The notes under the pieces: generated by a model | The model's input: only the letters and a program-made list of their open reading frames with translations | Told to the model about the DNA's origin: nothing | Databases searched by the model: none | Made by a program: the position numbers and the translations under genes | Assembly (NCBI GenBank): GCA_003818595.1 | Contig: RPQV01000168.1 | Location: 1-7,225 of the forward strand | Source of the DNA: Calditrichota bacterium | Lineage (GTDB): Bacteria; Zhuqueibacterota; Zhuqueibacteria; Residuimicrobiales; Krinioviventaceae | DNA length: 7,225 nucleotides | Direction of reading: 5' to 3' | In this document: positions 1 through 6,575 of the stretch, one piece after another | Numbering within the stretch: the first letter of the stretch is position 1 | How the letters are laid out: every line of letters starts with the position of its first letter

Positions 1-164
1 CCCCGACCGCCGTCAAGGGGCGTTCCCCGTTCGCCGTCGAAGGGCGTTCCCTTAGCGAAGTCGATGGGCGTTCCTTGAGCTGCGTCGAAGGGCGTTCCCT
101 GAGCGCCGTCGAAGGGCGTTCCCTGAGCGAAGTCGAAGGGCGTTCCCTGAGCGAAGTCGAAGGG
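1..164. repeat. 24-bp tandem repeat array, about 6.8 units, truncated by the left edge
   Basis: Six full units can be laid end to end without gaps at 18-41, 42-65, 66-89, 90-113, 114-137 and 138-161, with a degenerate partial unit at 1-17 and a final GGG at 162-164. Each unit is a GGGCGTT segment joined to the core CCCTGAGCGAAGTCGAA. The two units nearest the downstream gene are identical. Against them, the others carry 2, 4, 2 and 5 substitutions moving left, so decay is broadly polarised. The core is a dispersed repeat seen in many bacterial genomes, where it is often mis-annotated as short ORFs. Its ends CCCT/AGGG are self-complementary. The array stops 23 nt before the Shine-Dalgarno of the hydrolase gene, so that gene's promoter or leader must lie in or left of the repeats. 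The array may continue outside the window. Confidence 0.93.
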
Positions 165-198
165 TCTATTTCGCTTTACATCACACAGGAGTCAATCT

Positions 199-1134
199 AT
201 GAAAAAATTACCACTCATGTTGCCGCTGATGTTGATCTTCGTTCTTCCGGCGATAAAGGTCAATAGTCAACCGCGGGGAATGTCAAAAGCGCCGACTGAA
301 TCCATCACACGCAAGTGGCTGGACATCGCCTACGCATCTTTGTCGCCGGCGCAAAAACTGGATATCTACTTGCCGGAGCAGGGAGAGGGGCCCTTCCCGG
401 TCATCCTCTCGATCCACGGCGGCGCCTTTCGCGGCGGCGACAAGTCGGACGGCCAATTGACGCCGATGCTCGAAGGATTGAAACGGGGATATGCGGTCGT
501 GTCGATCAATTATCGCATGAGCGGCGAAGCGATTTTCCCGGCGGCCGTTCACGATGTCAAAGCGGCGATTCGCTGGATACGCGCCCATGCCGGAGAGTAT
601 CATTTCGACAAAGATAAAATCGCTGCATGGGGCGGATCTGCCGGTGGTCACCTCTGCGCCATGGCCGGAGTGAGCGGTGAGGTCACGGAATTAGAGGACT
701 TGTCCCTGGGAAATCCGGAGCAGTCCAGTCGGGTGCAGGCGGTGGTCGATTGGTTCGGCCCTACCCAGTTTCTGTTGATGGACGAGCAGTTCAAAGCGAG
801 CGGAAAAGGAAATCCCGATCATAATGAAAGCGGTTCGCCGGAATCTCTCTATTTGGGACAGAAGATCACCGAGGTTCCGGCACGGGTCGCGGCATCCAGT
901 CCGGAAACCTATATCACCGCAGACGATCCGCCGTTTCTCATCCAGCACGGTACGGATGATCAGCTGGTGCCGGTCGAGCAGTCGATCCGGTTCGCTGAAA
1001 AGGTGCAGACAATCGGCCAGGACAAGTGCACACTGATCCTGTTGCCGGGCGCCAAACACGGCGGGCCGGAATTTTCAACCCCGGAAAATCTAAACGTGGT
1101 ATTCGATTTTTTGAACAGACATCTGAAAAGATGA
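199..1134 (+). CDS. Exported alpha/beta-hydrolase (esterase/lipase, Aes / BD-FAE-like)
   Basis: A 311-aa serine hydrolase predicted to cleave carboxylic esters outside the cytoplasm. An N-terminal signal peptide is visible: MKK, a hydrophobic stretch to about residue 19, and probable cleavage near 23 after VNS. The hydrolase fold then carries the oxyanion HGGAF motif at 73-77, the nucleophile elbow GGSAGGHL with Ser147, the acid in HGTDDQLVP (most likely Asp254), and the catalytic His287 in GAKHGG. The triad is therefore complete and the length is normal for the family. The start is fixed by AGGAG at 187-191, 7 nt before the ATG, and the gene ends in TGA. Family members include acetyl-xylan, feruloyl and other small-ester esterases as well as dipeptidyl-type hydrolases; the substrate cannot be read from the sequence. 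The next gene follows in the same direction after 79 nt with no terminator, so cotranscription is possible. Confidence 0.9.
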   Translation: MKKLPLMLPLMLIFVLPAIKVNSQPRGMSKAPTESITRKWLDIAYASLSPAQKLDIYLPEQGEGPFPVILSIHGGAFRGGDKSDGQLTPMLEGLKRGYAVVSINYRMSGEAIFPAAVHDVKAAIRWIRAHAGEYHFDKDKIAAWGGSAGGHLCAMAGVSGEVTELEDLSLGNPEQSSRVQAVVDWFGPTQFLLMDEQFKASGKGNPDHNESGSPESLYLGQKITEVPARVAASSPETYITADDPPFLIQHGTDDQLVPVEQSIRFAEKVQTIGQDKCTLILLPGAKHGGPEFSTPENLNVVFDFLNRHLKR

Positions 1135-1202
1135 TCTGCTTCCGCTTGCGCATGATCAAGACGCCGTTAAAATCAGCGACTGTACCGGAATGTGAACCAA
1201 AC

Positions 1203-1206
1203 AGGA
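1203..1206 (+). promoter_or_regulatory. Shine-Dalgarno AGGA selecting the ATG at 1214
   Basis: AGGA lies 7 nt before the ATG at 1214 but only 1 nt before the in-frame ATG at 1208. The spacing favours 1214 as the true start of the phosphoesterase gene. Confidence 0.6.
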
Positions 1207-1213
1207 AATGAGG

Positions 1214-2368
1214 ATGAAGGTCATCAATTTTATCATCTTTTTCAGCATCGTGCTGACGATCTATGGATTATGTCATTTTTATATCTTTGTACGCGGTTGG
1301 CAGGCGGTCTCGTCCTATGCAGCCTTGAAGACGCCCTATCTGCTGTTGTTTCTGTTCCTCGCCCTCTCCTACATCATCGGCCGGGTGCTGGAACGGGTCT
1401 GGCTGTCCAAGGTCAGTGACTTTTTTGTCTGGATTGGCTCAATTTGGCTGGCGATGTTTTTCTATTTTCTGCTGGCTGTCATTCTCATCGATCTGGCGCG
1501 CCTCGTCAACCACATTATTCCGTTTTTTCATCGGCTCACCGATGATTTGAAAGCACTGAAACTGACAGCGCTCGGCGTCACCATCGGCGCAGTGATGCTG
1601 GTCGTCATCGTCGGCTATTTGAATGCCTGCGCTGTCCGCGTCCGCAAGCTGGAGGTGAAAATTGAAAAGAAATCCGCGCTGCGCGAAATGAATGTCGTCA
1701 TGGCGTCGGATATCCATCTCGGCACGATCGTCGGCAGGAGGCGCTTCTGCCGCATCGTCAACAAAATCAATGCGCTGCAGCCGGACCTGATTCTTTTTGC
1801 CGGCGACATCGTCGATGAGGACCTGGCGCCGGTCATTCGGGAAAATCTCGGCCAAGCCCTGCTCGACTTAAGGGCGAAATACGGTGTGTTCGCCGTGACC
1901 GGCAACCATGAGTTCATCGGCGGCGCAGAACGTGCTGTAGCGTATCTGCAGGAACACAAAGTGACGGTTTTGCGGGACAGTGTCGTCACGATTCATCATG
2001 CCGTTTGCCTCGTCGGGAGAGAGGATCGCAGCGTTGCTCAGTTTGCCGGAAGATCGCGAAAAAGCCTGTCCGAATTGATGCGCCTGGCGGACCTTAGCCT
2101 GCCGGTGGTGATGATGGATCATCAGCCGTTCGGCCTGCAGGAAGCTGTTGAAAACGGCATTGATCTGCAACTCTCCGGACATACCCATCATGGTCAATTG
2201 TGGCCGCTCAATGCCATTACAAACTCAATGTATGAAAACAGCTGGGGCTATTTGAAAAAGGGGAACACTCATTTCTATGTCTCCTGCGGCGCCGGCACCT
2301 GGGGTCCTGCGGTGCGTCTCGGCAGTCGTCCGGAGATCGTACAAATCACCCTAAAGTTCATGTTATAA
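1214..2368 (+). CDS. Four-TM membrane metallophosphoesterase (YkuE/YaeI/LpxG-like, COG1408)
   Basis: A 384-aa protein with four predicted membrane helices (about 4-26, 42-56, 70-93 and 119-138) followed by a calcineurin-like phosphoesterase domain. The di-metal ligands are all present: D166 and H168 in SDIH, D198 in AGD, N231 and H232 in TGNHE, H303 in DHQP, and H323 and H325 in SGHTHHGQ. Basic residues lie in the loop between helices 2 and 3 (RVLERVWLSK) and directly after helix 4 (RVRKLEVKIEKK). By the positive-inside rule this puts the catalytic domain in the cytoplasm. The family hydrolyses phosphomonoesters or pyrophosphates, and some relatives (chlamydial LpxG) cleave UDP-2,3-diacylglucosamine in lipid A synthesis. 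An LpxG-like role is only an inference, since no lpx genes are nearby. An ATG at 1208 would add two residues. The catalytic class is secure, the substrate is not. Confidence 0.88.
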   Translation: MKVINFIIFFSIVLTIYGLCHFYIFVRGWQAVSSYAALKTPYLLLFLFLALSYIIGRVLERVWLSKVSDFFVWIGSIWLAMFFYFLLAVILIDLARLVNHIIPFFHRLTDDLKALKLTALGVTIGAVMLVVIVGYLNACAVRVRKLEVKIEKKSALREMNVVMASDIHLGTIVGRRRFCRIVNKINALQPDLILFAGDIVDEDLAPVIRENLGQALLDLRAKYGVFAVTGNHEFIGGAERAVAYLQEHKVTVLRDSVVTIHHAVCLVGREDRSVAQFAGRSRKSLSELMRLADLSLPVVMMDHQPFGLQEAVENGIDLQLSGHTHHGQLWPLNAITNSMYENSWGYLKKGNTHFYVSCGAGTWGPAVRLGSRPEIVQITLKFML

Positions 2369-2488
2369 CTGGGAACGCAGTCTGTTCAGTGGTGAGGGAA
2401 ATGGGTCTTGGGGCTGTATCAAAATAGGAATCATAGGTTTATTCTGCGTCAAGTTCCCGGATTGTGTGAAAACGCCTCCTCCCTCGGT

Positions 2489-2508
2489 GGCTGAGCGGAG
2501 TCGAAGCC
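2489..2508 (+). repeat. Dispersed palindrome-ended repeat copy, GG/CC variant
   Basis: The copy reads GGCTGAGCGGAGTCGAAGCC. It keeps the core of the array unit, but its ends are GGCT/AGCC instead of CCCT/AGGG, so both sides changed together and end pairing is kept. Confidence 0.8.
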
Positions 2509-2525
2509 CGATTTTAGTGAACTTG

Positions 2526-2551
2526 GCACCCTTCGACTTTGCTCAGGGTGC
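2526..2551 (-). repeat. Dispersed palindrome-ended repeat copy, inverted orientation
   Basis: Read on the minus strand, the 20-nt centre (2529-2548) differs from the array consensus at a single base. Its flanks extend the terminal pairing to seven base pairs, GCACCCT (2526-2532) with AGGGTGC (2545-2551), around a 12-nt loop. It opposes the copy at 2489-2508 across a 20-nt spacer. Confidence 0.85.
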
Positions 2552-2654
2552 AGCTGTTTTCTATTTTCACACAGTCTGGGAGCGTGGCAATGCCGTCTTT
2601 GACGCTCTGCGTCATTGTAGCAGCGCTTTGTTAATTTTGCCCGGGATGATTCAA

Positions 2655-5285
2655 TCATCTGACATACACCAGCTTTTTACTCTCCCTGAATATTTTTTCT
2701 CCCTGTTCCACCTGGAGGCGATAAATATAGATGCCGCTGCTTACTAGCAATCCGTCGTCATCGGCGCCGTCCCATAGGATGCTGTGTTCGCCGCCAGGAA
2801 CTCTTCGGGCAATCAGTCCGGTCACTTTGTTTCCCAGAATGTTATAGATTTCCAGGTTGACCTTTGCGGACGACTCCAGGGTGAATCGGATGGTTGTCGA
2901 GCCGTTGCAGGGATTGGGAAAGTTCTGCTGCAGGGTAAAGCTGTTCGGCCGAGCGGGCGACGATAAAAGTATTTTGACGCCAGTATAGAGTGGTTTGAGG
3001 GTAGAGCCGGCTTCCCAATCCAATTTGTCATCACCATATTCGTAGGCGCCGGCGTCGGGTTTGCCGTCAGCGACATTGTCGTTAATGCCCGCCACGGGCA
3101 CACTGCCCCGGGGTCTGGTGGTGTCGACAGCGGCAGGCGTGATGAGGCTGCAGTCGTCGAGGTAGAGATCGGGCAACGCCGTGTCGTTCGAGGTCATAAG
3201 TTCAAAGACCGCCTCCTTGAGCGCACCTTTCCAGGTGATGGAGGTCTTGTAAGTGACCTTGGTCCATTGTCCCGCCGAACAGCGTCGAGTCGTGCCGGGA
3301 TATCGTTCCCCGCTTTCATCCACCAGCTTGAAGCGCAAATAGCCGTCGACAGCCCCGGATGCCGGGTAAATCCACGCCTCAATGGTATAGGAACCCGGGC
3401 CATGATCTTTGAGCACCTCGGTGACATCCTGACGCACACCTTCCCAATATTGGCGCCGATTATATGAACGGCAGGCGCGATTCCCCGAGTGCACCGGATC
3501 GGTTATCGATTCCAGCAATGATCCGGCGCCGTTCCATCCGCCCACGCCGCTTTCAAACCCGCCGTTGAGGAAAACCGCGGCGATGACATAATCATCGCGG
3601 GCGGGAGAATCGGCCCGCAGACGAAAATTGTGATTCAGCTCATCGACAAAATGGGCGTCCCCGAGGACGAGATTCTGCTGAACGTCGGTGCCGAACCATT
3701 TGTTGGCGTTGGAGAGATTGTTATAAACCTTGCATTTTTCATGGATATCTCCCCCTCCTCCGCCCATGGCCTCGGCGCAGTTCCAAATGGTGTTGTGATA
3801 AATCTGATGATTGCGCGCGTCGAGGTTGGTCTGAATGCCCAGGTCGTCGGTGTTCCAGACGACATTGTGATGAACGATGAAATTGCTCGAACCATTATCG
3901 AGATATATTCCCGCGGTGTGCGCAGCCGTGACCACGTCATGCACCCAATTGTGGTGAATGACGGTGCCGCCGCCGTCGGTTTGATAGCAGTAGGTGGCGC
4001 CGAGATCAGTGCACATCAGTCCGCAGTCGTAAATGTCGTTATAGGCAATTTCCAGTCCTTTCGTTTTGCGGTGTACCAAACCGCTGCGCGCGCCGTTGTA
4101 GATCGAGTTTTGCGTAATCACGTGATTCATGCCGCTGGTGTGAACCCCGGCGGCGTCGGAACAAATCCAGGCAAAGTCATGAATCAGGCAGTTGTCCACA
4201 GTGTTGCCGTCTCCGAATACTGTCACGCCATCGCCCCAGGAAAAAGCCACTTCGCAATTCTGCAGCACATTTTCTCTGCCGCCGAGTTTGATGCCTGCGC
4301 CAGGCGAATTCTGTGGATTTTCGGTATGTGCCCACCCATCCGTGGGGAAGAACGGCGTCGGATAGAGAACACGCGAATTCTCCACCAGACAGCGCTGCGC
4401 ATTATCGAAATTGATCGAGGCGGCGAAAAAGTTGATGTTTCTGAATTCAATGTCGCTGCGTCCGCTCAGGTCCAGTCCCCACTGTCGCGTGCGGACTTCC
4501 ACTTCCAACGCCAAGGAGGTTGCCGGCGGATAGAAATAGAGGCTGCGGCCGGCTGCGTCATAGAACCATTCCCCCTCTGCGTCCAGCAAACCCAGAGAGC
4601 CGGTGATGAAATAGCTGCTGCCCGCTTCCGGCTGATAAGCCGGTTCAATGTCGCCGGAGAAAAGGAATTGTATTGTGCTGCCCTGATGCGATTCAATCGG
4701 CATGGTGAAGGATATCCATTTCAGTCCGGAGAGCAGCCACAGGTCGGCGCCCTGCAGATTGGTCGGCGCAGAATTCAGTAGCGGGTCGGTGATGTCGGAC
4801 AACGCAGGTCGAGCTTTCGCCGTCGCTGATTGGGCGGTACCCAGGGTGGGGAAAAGCAGATTGTCGCTGAGGTTGTTGGGAAAGCGCGCGATCTCCATTT
4901 GTTCGCCGAGCACAAAAACCTGACTCACCTGTGTTCCGGCGGGCAGCTGCGCGACGAAAACTGCGCCGCTGTACGGCTGCCATTCGCCGGACTGCAGCAG
5001 GGTGGTGCCGGCGATGTAGACCGTCTCATTTTCAAAGGCTTCAAAGCGAATGGGTGCGCCGGCTTGACCCGAGTGCAGGGGGCGTACGCTTTCGCGATAG
5101 TAACCCTGGCGAATCATGCAGACATCTCCCGCGACGGCGGTCTGTGCCGCTTTTTGGATGGTGGCGAACGGATGCTCTTTGTCGCCCGAATTCAGATCTG
5201 ATCCGATTCGGCCGTCGATATAGTATTCCGCGGCAAAGGCGGTTGAGAACAGGAGCAAGAGAACCGTTAAGATTTTTGAAAGCAT
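2655..5285 (-). CDS. Secreted right-handed beta-helix protein with CBM4_9 module and T9SS sorting tail
   Basis: An 876-aa extracellular protein, probably binding and cleaving a polysaccharide. Domains in order: Sec signal peptide 1-19 (MLSKILTVLLLLFSTAFA); a DUF1565-like start of the helix (YYIDG..GSD..SG, 21-100); parallel beta-helix repeats about 277-527, with many short strands containing HHN, NTI and GIYLDN turns; and a carbohydrate-binding module of the CBM4_9 type at about 574-715, opening NGGFESG and closing with YLDDCSL. The helix-closing motif PDAGAYEYG (743-751) follows, and then the type IX sorting tail (about 781-876) with NFPNPCN and GIYIYRLQ. The fold is shared by pectate-lyase-like polysaccharide lyases, some glycoside hydrolases and structural surface proteins. 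I cannot assign an enzyme family or catalytic residues. The tail implies export by T9SS, whose genes are not in this window. A TTG at 5324 is in frame but has no good ribosome site and would spoil the signal peptide. Confidence 0.9.
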   Translation of the reverse strand: MLSKILTVLLLLFSTAFAAEYYIDGRIGSDLNSGDKEHPFATIQKAAQTAVAGDVCMIRQGYYRESVRPLHSGQAGAPIRFEAFENETVYIAGTTLLQSGEWQPYSGAVFVAQLPAGTQVSQVFVLGEQMEIARFPNNLSDNLLFPTLGTAQSATAKARPALSDITDPLLNSAPTNLQGADLWLLSGLKWISFTMPIESHQGSTIQFLFSGDIEPAYQPEAGSSYFITGSLGLLDAEGEWFYDAAGRSLYFYPPATSLALEVEVRTRQWGLDLSGRSDIEFRNINFFAASINFDNAQRCLVENSRVLYPTPFFPTDGWAHTENPQNSPGAGIKLGGRENVLQNCEVAFSWGDGVTVFGDGNTVDNCLIHDFAWICSDAAGVHTSGMNHVITQNSIYNGARSGLVHRKTKGLEIAYNDIYDCGLMCTDLGATYCYQTDGGGTVIHHNWVHDVVTAAHTAGIYLDNGSSNFIVHHNVVWNTDDLGIQTNLDARNHQIYHNTIWNCAEAMGGGGGDIHEKCKVYNNLSNANKWFGTDVQQNLVLGDAHFVDELNHNFRLRADSPARDDYVIAAVFLNGGFESGVGGWNGAGSLLESITDPVHSGNRACRSYNRRQYWEGVRQDVTEVLKDHGPGSYTIEAWIYPASGAVDGYLRFKLVDESGERYPGTTRRCSAGQWTKVTYKTSITWKGALKEAVFELMTSNDTALPDLYLDDCSLITPAAVDTTRPRGSVPVAGINDNVADGKPDAGAYEYGDDKLDWEAGSTLKPLYTGVKILLSSPARPNSFTLQQNFPNPCNGSTTIRFTLESSAKVNLEIYNILGNKVTGLIARRVPGGEHSILWDGADDDGLLVSSGIYIYRLQVEQGEKIFRESKKLVYVR

Positions 5286-5291
5286 TTTAAA

Positions 5292-5295
5292 CCTC
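5292..5295 (-). promoter_or_regulatory. Shine-Dalgarno GAGG fixing the start at 5285
   Basis: On the minus strand GAGG sits 6 nt before the ATG at 5285-5283, directly before a clean signal peptide. This decides the start over upstream in-frame codons. The 72-nt gap to the endonuclease stop contains an A/T-rich stretch (about 5328-5342) that could hold a promoter, but no clear -35/-10 pair is visible. Confidence 0.65.
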
Positions 5296-5357
5296 AATCG
5301 TTTTCGGCGAGATAAGGTGATCAAGTGGACATAATTTAATAAAGATGGTTTCGCAGT

Positions 5358-6071
5358 CTATGCTGCCGAGTTGAATTGTACCAATTTTTCCCAATCGATT
5401 CTGCCATCGGTGCAGAATTCTGCGCCAAATTCGAACGTAAATCTGTTCAGAATTTGACTGTACGCTGCGAGAAACTGGTCGTTCTTCTCTTTCGCTTTGT
5501 GCCCTAAGGGCTCGATGATTTCTGTATAAAGATATTGCTCACCGGAAATAAACTGCCAGAAGCGTTGGCCGCAATATTTGCTATAGTCACCCTTATCCGG
5601 CTGATTGTCTCGGCCATAACAGCATCCATTAACAGCTTCGATTTGAATAGTGGGAGCATTTGTGCGCAGCACTTTTTTGGCTCTATTGAAATCATCCTTC
5701 ATTTTGGCGATTTGGCGGCTGTTGCCCCAGTTTGGTCCTGATTTTATGGAGACAATGTATTTAATGTTATCCTGATCAAATTCTAAATCAATTCCTTCAG
5801 CGGATGATTTTCTGCCGGCGAATACAAGATGATTGATATAAATGGCAAGTCCCTCTAAAAATTCACCGAAAATGATTTCTTCCTGCGTGGAGAGATAAGC
5901 ATCAAGGATATATTTGACCAGGTCTTGAGCCGTCAAGATATTTTTTGCTTTGAAGAGATAGGGGTTTTTTCTCTTGAGAATTTCCGTTAATCGGAGATTC
6001 TCCAGTTTTATGAATCGTTTATTGTGAAATTCACTGATATTTTTTTCAACATAATCGACAACATTAATCAT
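5358..6071 (-). CDS. PmeII-family type II restriction endonuclease
   Basis: A 237-aa protein that I recognise as the PmeII-type type II restriction endonuclease family. Hallmarks are KRKNPYLFKAKN near the N-terminus, SSAEGIDLEF then VSIKSGPNWGNS in the middle, a cysteine-bearing segment NGCCYGRD..KYCGQRFW, and EIIEPLGHKAKEKN near the C-terminus. The probable PD-(D/E)xK-like core is Glu73 in a helix, Asp95 in GIDLEF, and Lys110 in the SIKSG strand; the usual acidic residue two before the Lys is a Ser, so the acidic ligand may instead be Glu97. Length and both ends match the family and no frame break is seen. The ATG at 6071 overlaps the end of the upstream methyltransferase by 8 nt, suggesting translational coupling. 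An ATG at 6086 is possible but its GGGAG is only 1 nt upstream. The gene is A/T-rich against its flanks, consistent with transfer. The recognition site cannot be inferred. Confidence 0.85.
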   Translation of the reverse strand: MINVVDYVEKNISEFHNKRFIKLENLRLTEILKRKNPYLFKAKNILTAQDLVKYILDAYLSTQEEIIFGEFLEGLAIYINHLVFAGRKSSAEGIDLEFDQDNIKYIVSIKSGPNWGNSRQIAKMKDDFNRAKKVLRTNAPTIQIEAVNGCCYGRDNQPDKGDYSKYCGQRFWQFISGEQYLYTEIIEPLGHKAKEKNDQFLAAYSQILNRFTFEFGAEFCTDGRIDWEKLVQFNSAA

Positions 6072-6363
6072 TCTGAGGTTTTTCATACTCCCGTCCATCA
6101 TCGAATATCGTGGTTTGCAGCAGCAATGTTTTTTCTTCGACAAGTTTTAGATATTGTGCAAGTATTTCGATGCCGATGGCTTTCCTGCCCATCCTATGCG
6201 CCACAATCACTGCCGTACCCGATCCCATAAAAGGATCAAGAACGACATCATCTTCCACTGTAAACAGCTTGATGAACCATTCAGGCAAGGCGTCCGGAAA
6301 TGCAGCGCTGTGGTTTTTATTATTGCATTCCGTCGCCAAATGCAGGACATTATCCGGATAGAC

Positions 6364-6368
6364 CATTC
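6364..6368 (-). other. One-base deletion (frameshift) in the methyltransferase
   Basis: The minus strand reads CGCGAATGGTC. The upstream frame gives GRE-W and leaves the family sequence, while the downstream frame begins ATG GTC TAT (MVYPDN). One extra A in the GAA run would restore GR-E-MVYPDN. Confidence 0.8.
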
Positions 6369-6572
6369 GCGTCCCACCCAATTCGAAATGTTTTTACCAA
6401 AACCGCTGCCCACTTCTGAATTGCTTCTCCTCTTATCGGTTTCACTCAAATTGCGTAATCGTGTTTTTGCCCAATCACCGACAGGTACCATGACGTTATC
6501 CTGATACATATTGAAGTTCTTGGTTTTATTAAATTGCAGCAGGCGCTCCCAACCGTCACGAAACCGGTTCGG

Positions 6573-6575
6573 TCA
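6573..6575 (-). other. Premature in-frame TGA in the methyltransferase
   Basis: The minus-strand codon is TGA between AGGAAA and CCGAAC. Downstream family sequence continues in the same frame, so a TGG-to-TGA transition explains it with no length change. Confidence 0.85.

Larger units (their letters stand above)
2456..2580. repeat. Composite inverted-repeat element (REP/MITE-like)
   Basis: Outer arms 2456-2472 and 2564-2580 pair over 17 positions. Ten bases (TGTGTGAAAA and its complement) are perfect, and the only two differences further out would be G:U pairs in RNA. Inside, two copies of the TGAGCGnAGTCGAA core face each other at 2491-2506 and 2531-2546 and match at 14 of 16 positions. The left and right halves look like diverged copies of one module of about 50 bp: CCC-GA-TGTGTGAAAA, then 18-19 nt, then the core. 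The core is the same as in the tandem array at the left edge. Sitting between convergent genes, the folded RNA could act as a bidirectional 3'-end structure, but that is inference. No transposase or clear target-site duplication is visible. Confidence 0.8.
2369..2654. other. Convergent intergenic region carrying repeat elements
   Basis: This 286-bp region separates the ends of two convergent genes. About 2369-2455 shows nothing recognisable. Positions 2456-2580 hold a composite inverted repeat. At 2600-2614 a small perfect hairpin has arms TGACGC/GCGTCA and loop TCT; it lies about 40 nt past the stop of the minus-strand gene but has no T-tract, so it is not a convincing intrinsic terminator. 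No coding sequence is supported here. Confidence 0.7.

Noticed and set aside
1..164. CRISPR array
   Set aside because: The units are directly adjacent 24-bp tandem copies with no unique spacers, and no cas genes are present.
75..266. 63-codon plus-strand frame made of VEGRSLSE-type repeats
   Set aside because: The 24-bp period is a multiple of three, so any frame without a stop stays open through the array. The frame also overlaps the real hydrolase start and has no supporting signal.
1439..1855. 138-codon minus-strand frame inside the phosphoesterase gene
   Set aside because: The opposite strand carries four membrane helices and every metallophosphoesterase motif; this frame is a shadow.
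2600..2614. Intrinsic terminator of the minus-strand beta-helix gene
   Set aside because: The hairpin is only six base pairs and no T-tract follows it on the minus strand.
2449..2658. Minus-strand frame with peptides such as HPEQSRRV and GFDSAQPP
   Set aside because: These peptides are the typical spurious translation of the dispersed TGAGCG repeat; the frame lies wholly in the intergenic repeat element.
3630..4781. 383-codon plus-strand frame opposite the beta-helix gene
   Set aside because: It is antisense to a well-supported signal-peptide/beta-helix/CBM/T9SS protein, and no recognisable domain was seen in its translation. Codon bias of the real gene explains its openness.
6207..6509. 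100-codon minus-strand frame starting MYQDNVMVP as an independent gene
   Set aside because: Its first half is the in-frame middle of the methyltransferase, and after the frameshift its sequence is out-of-frame noise, so it is a fragment of the pseudogene.
6573..6575. TGA read as tryptophan (alternative genetic code)
   Set aside because: The hydrolase and beta-helix genes both end at TGA codons, and the methyltransferase also has a frameshift that recoding would not mend.
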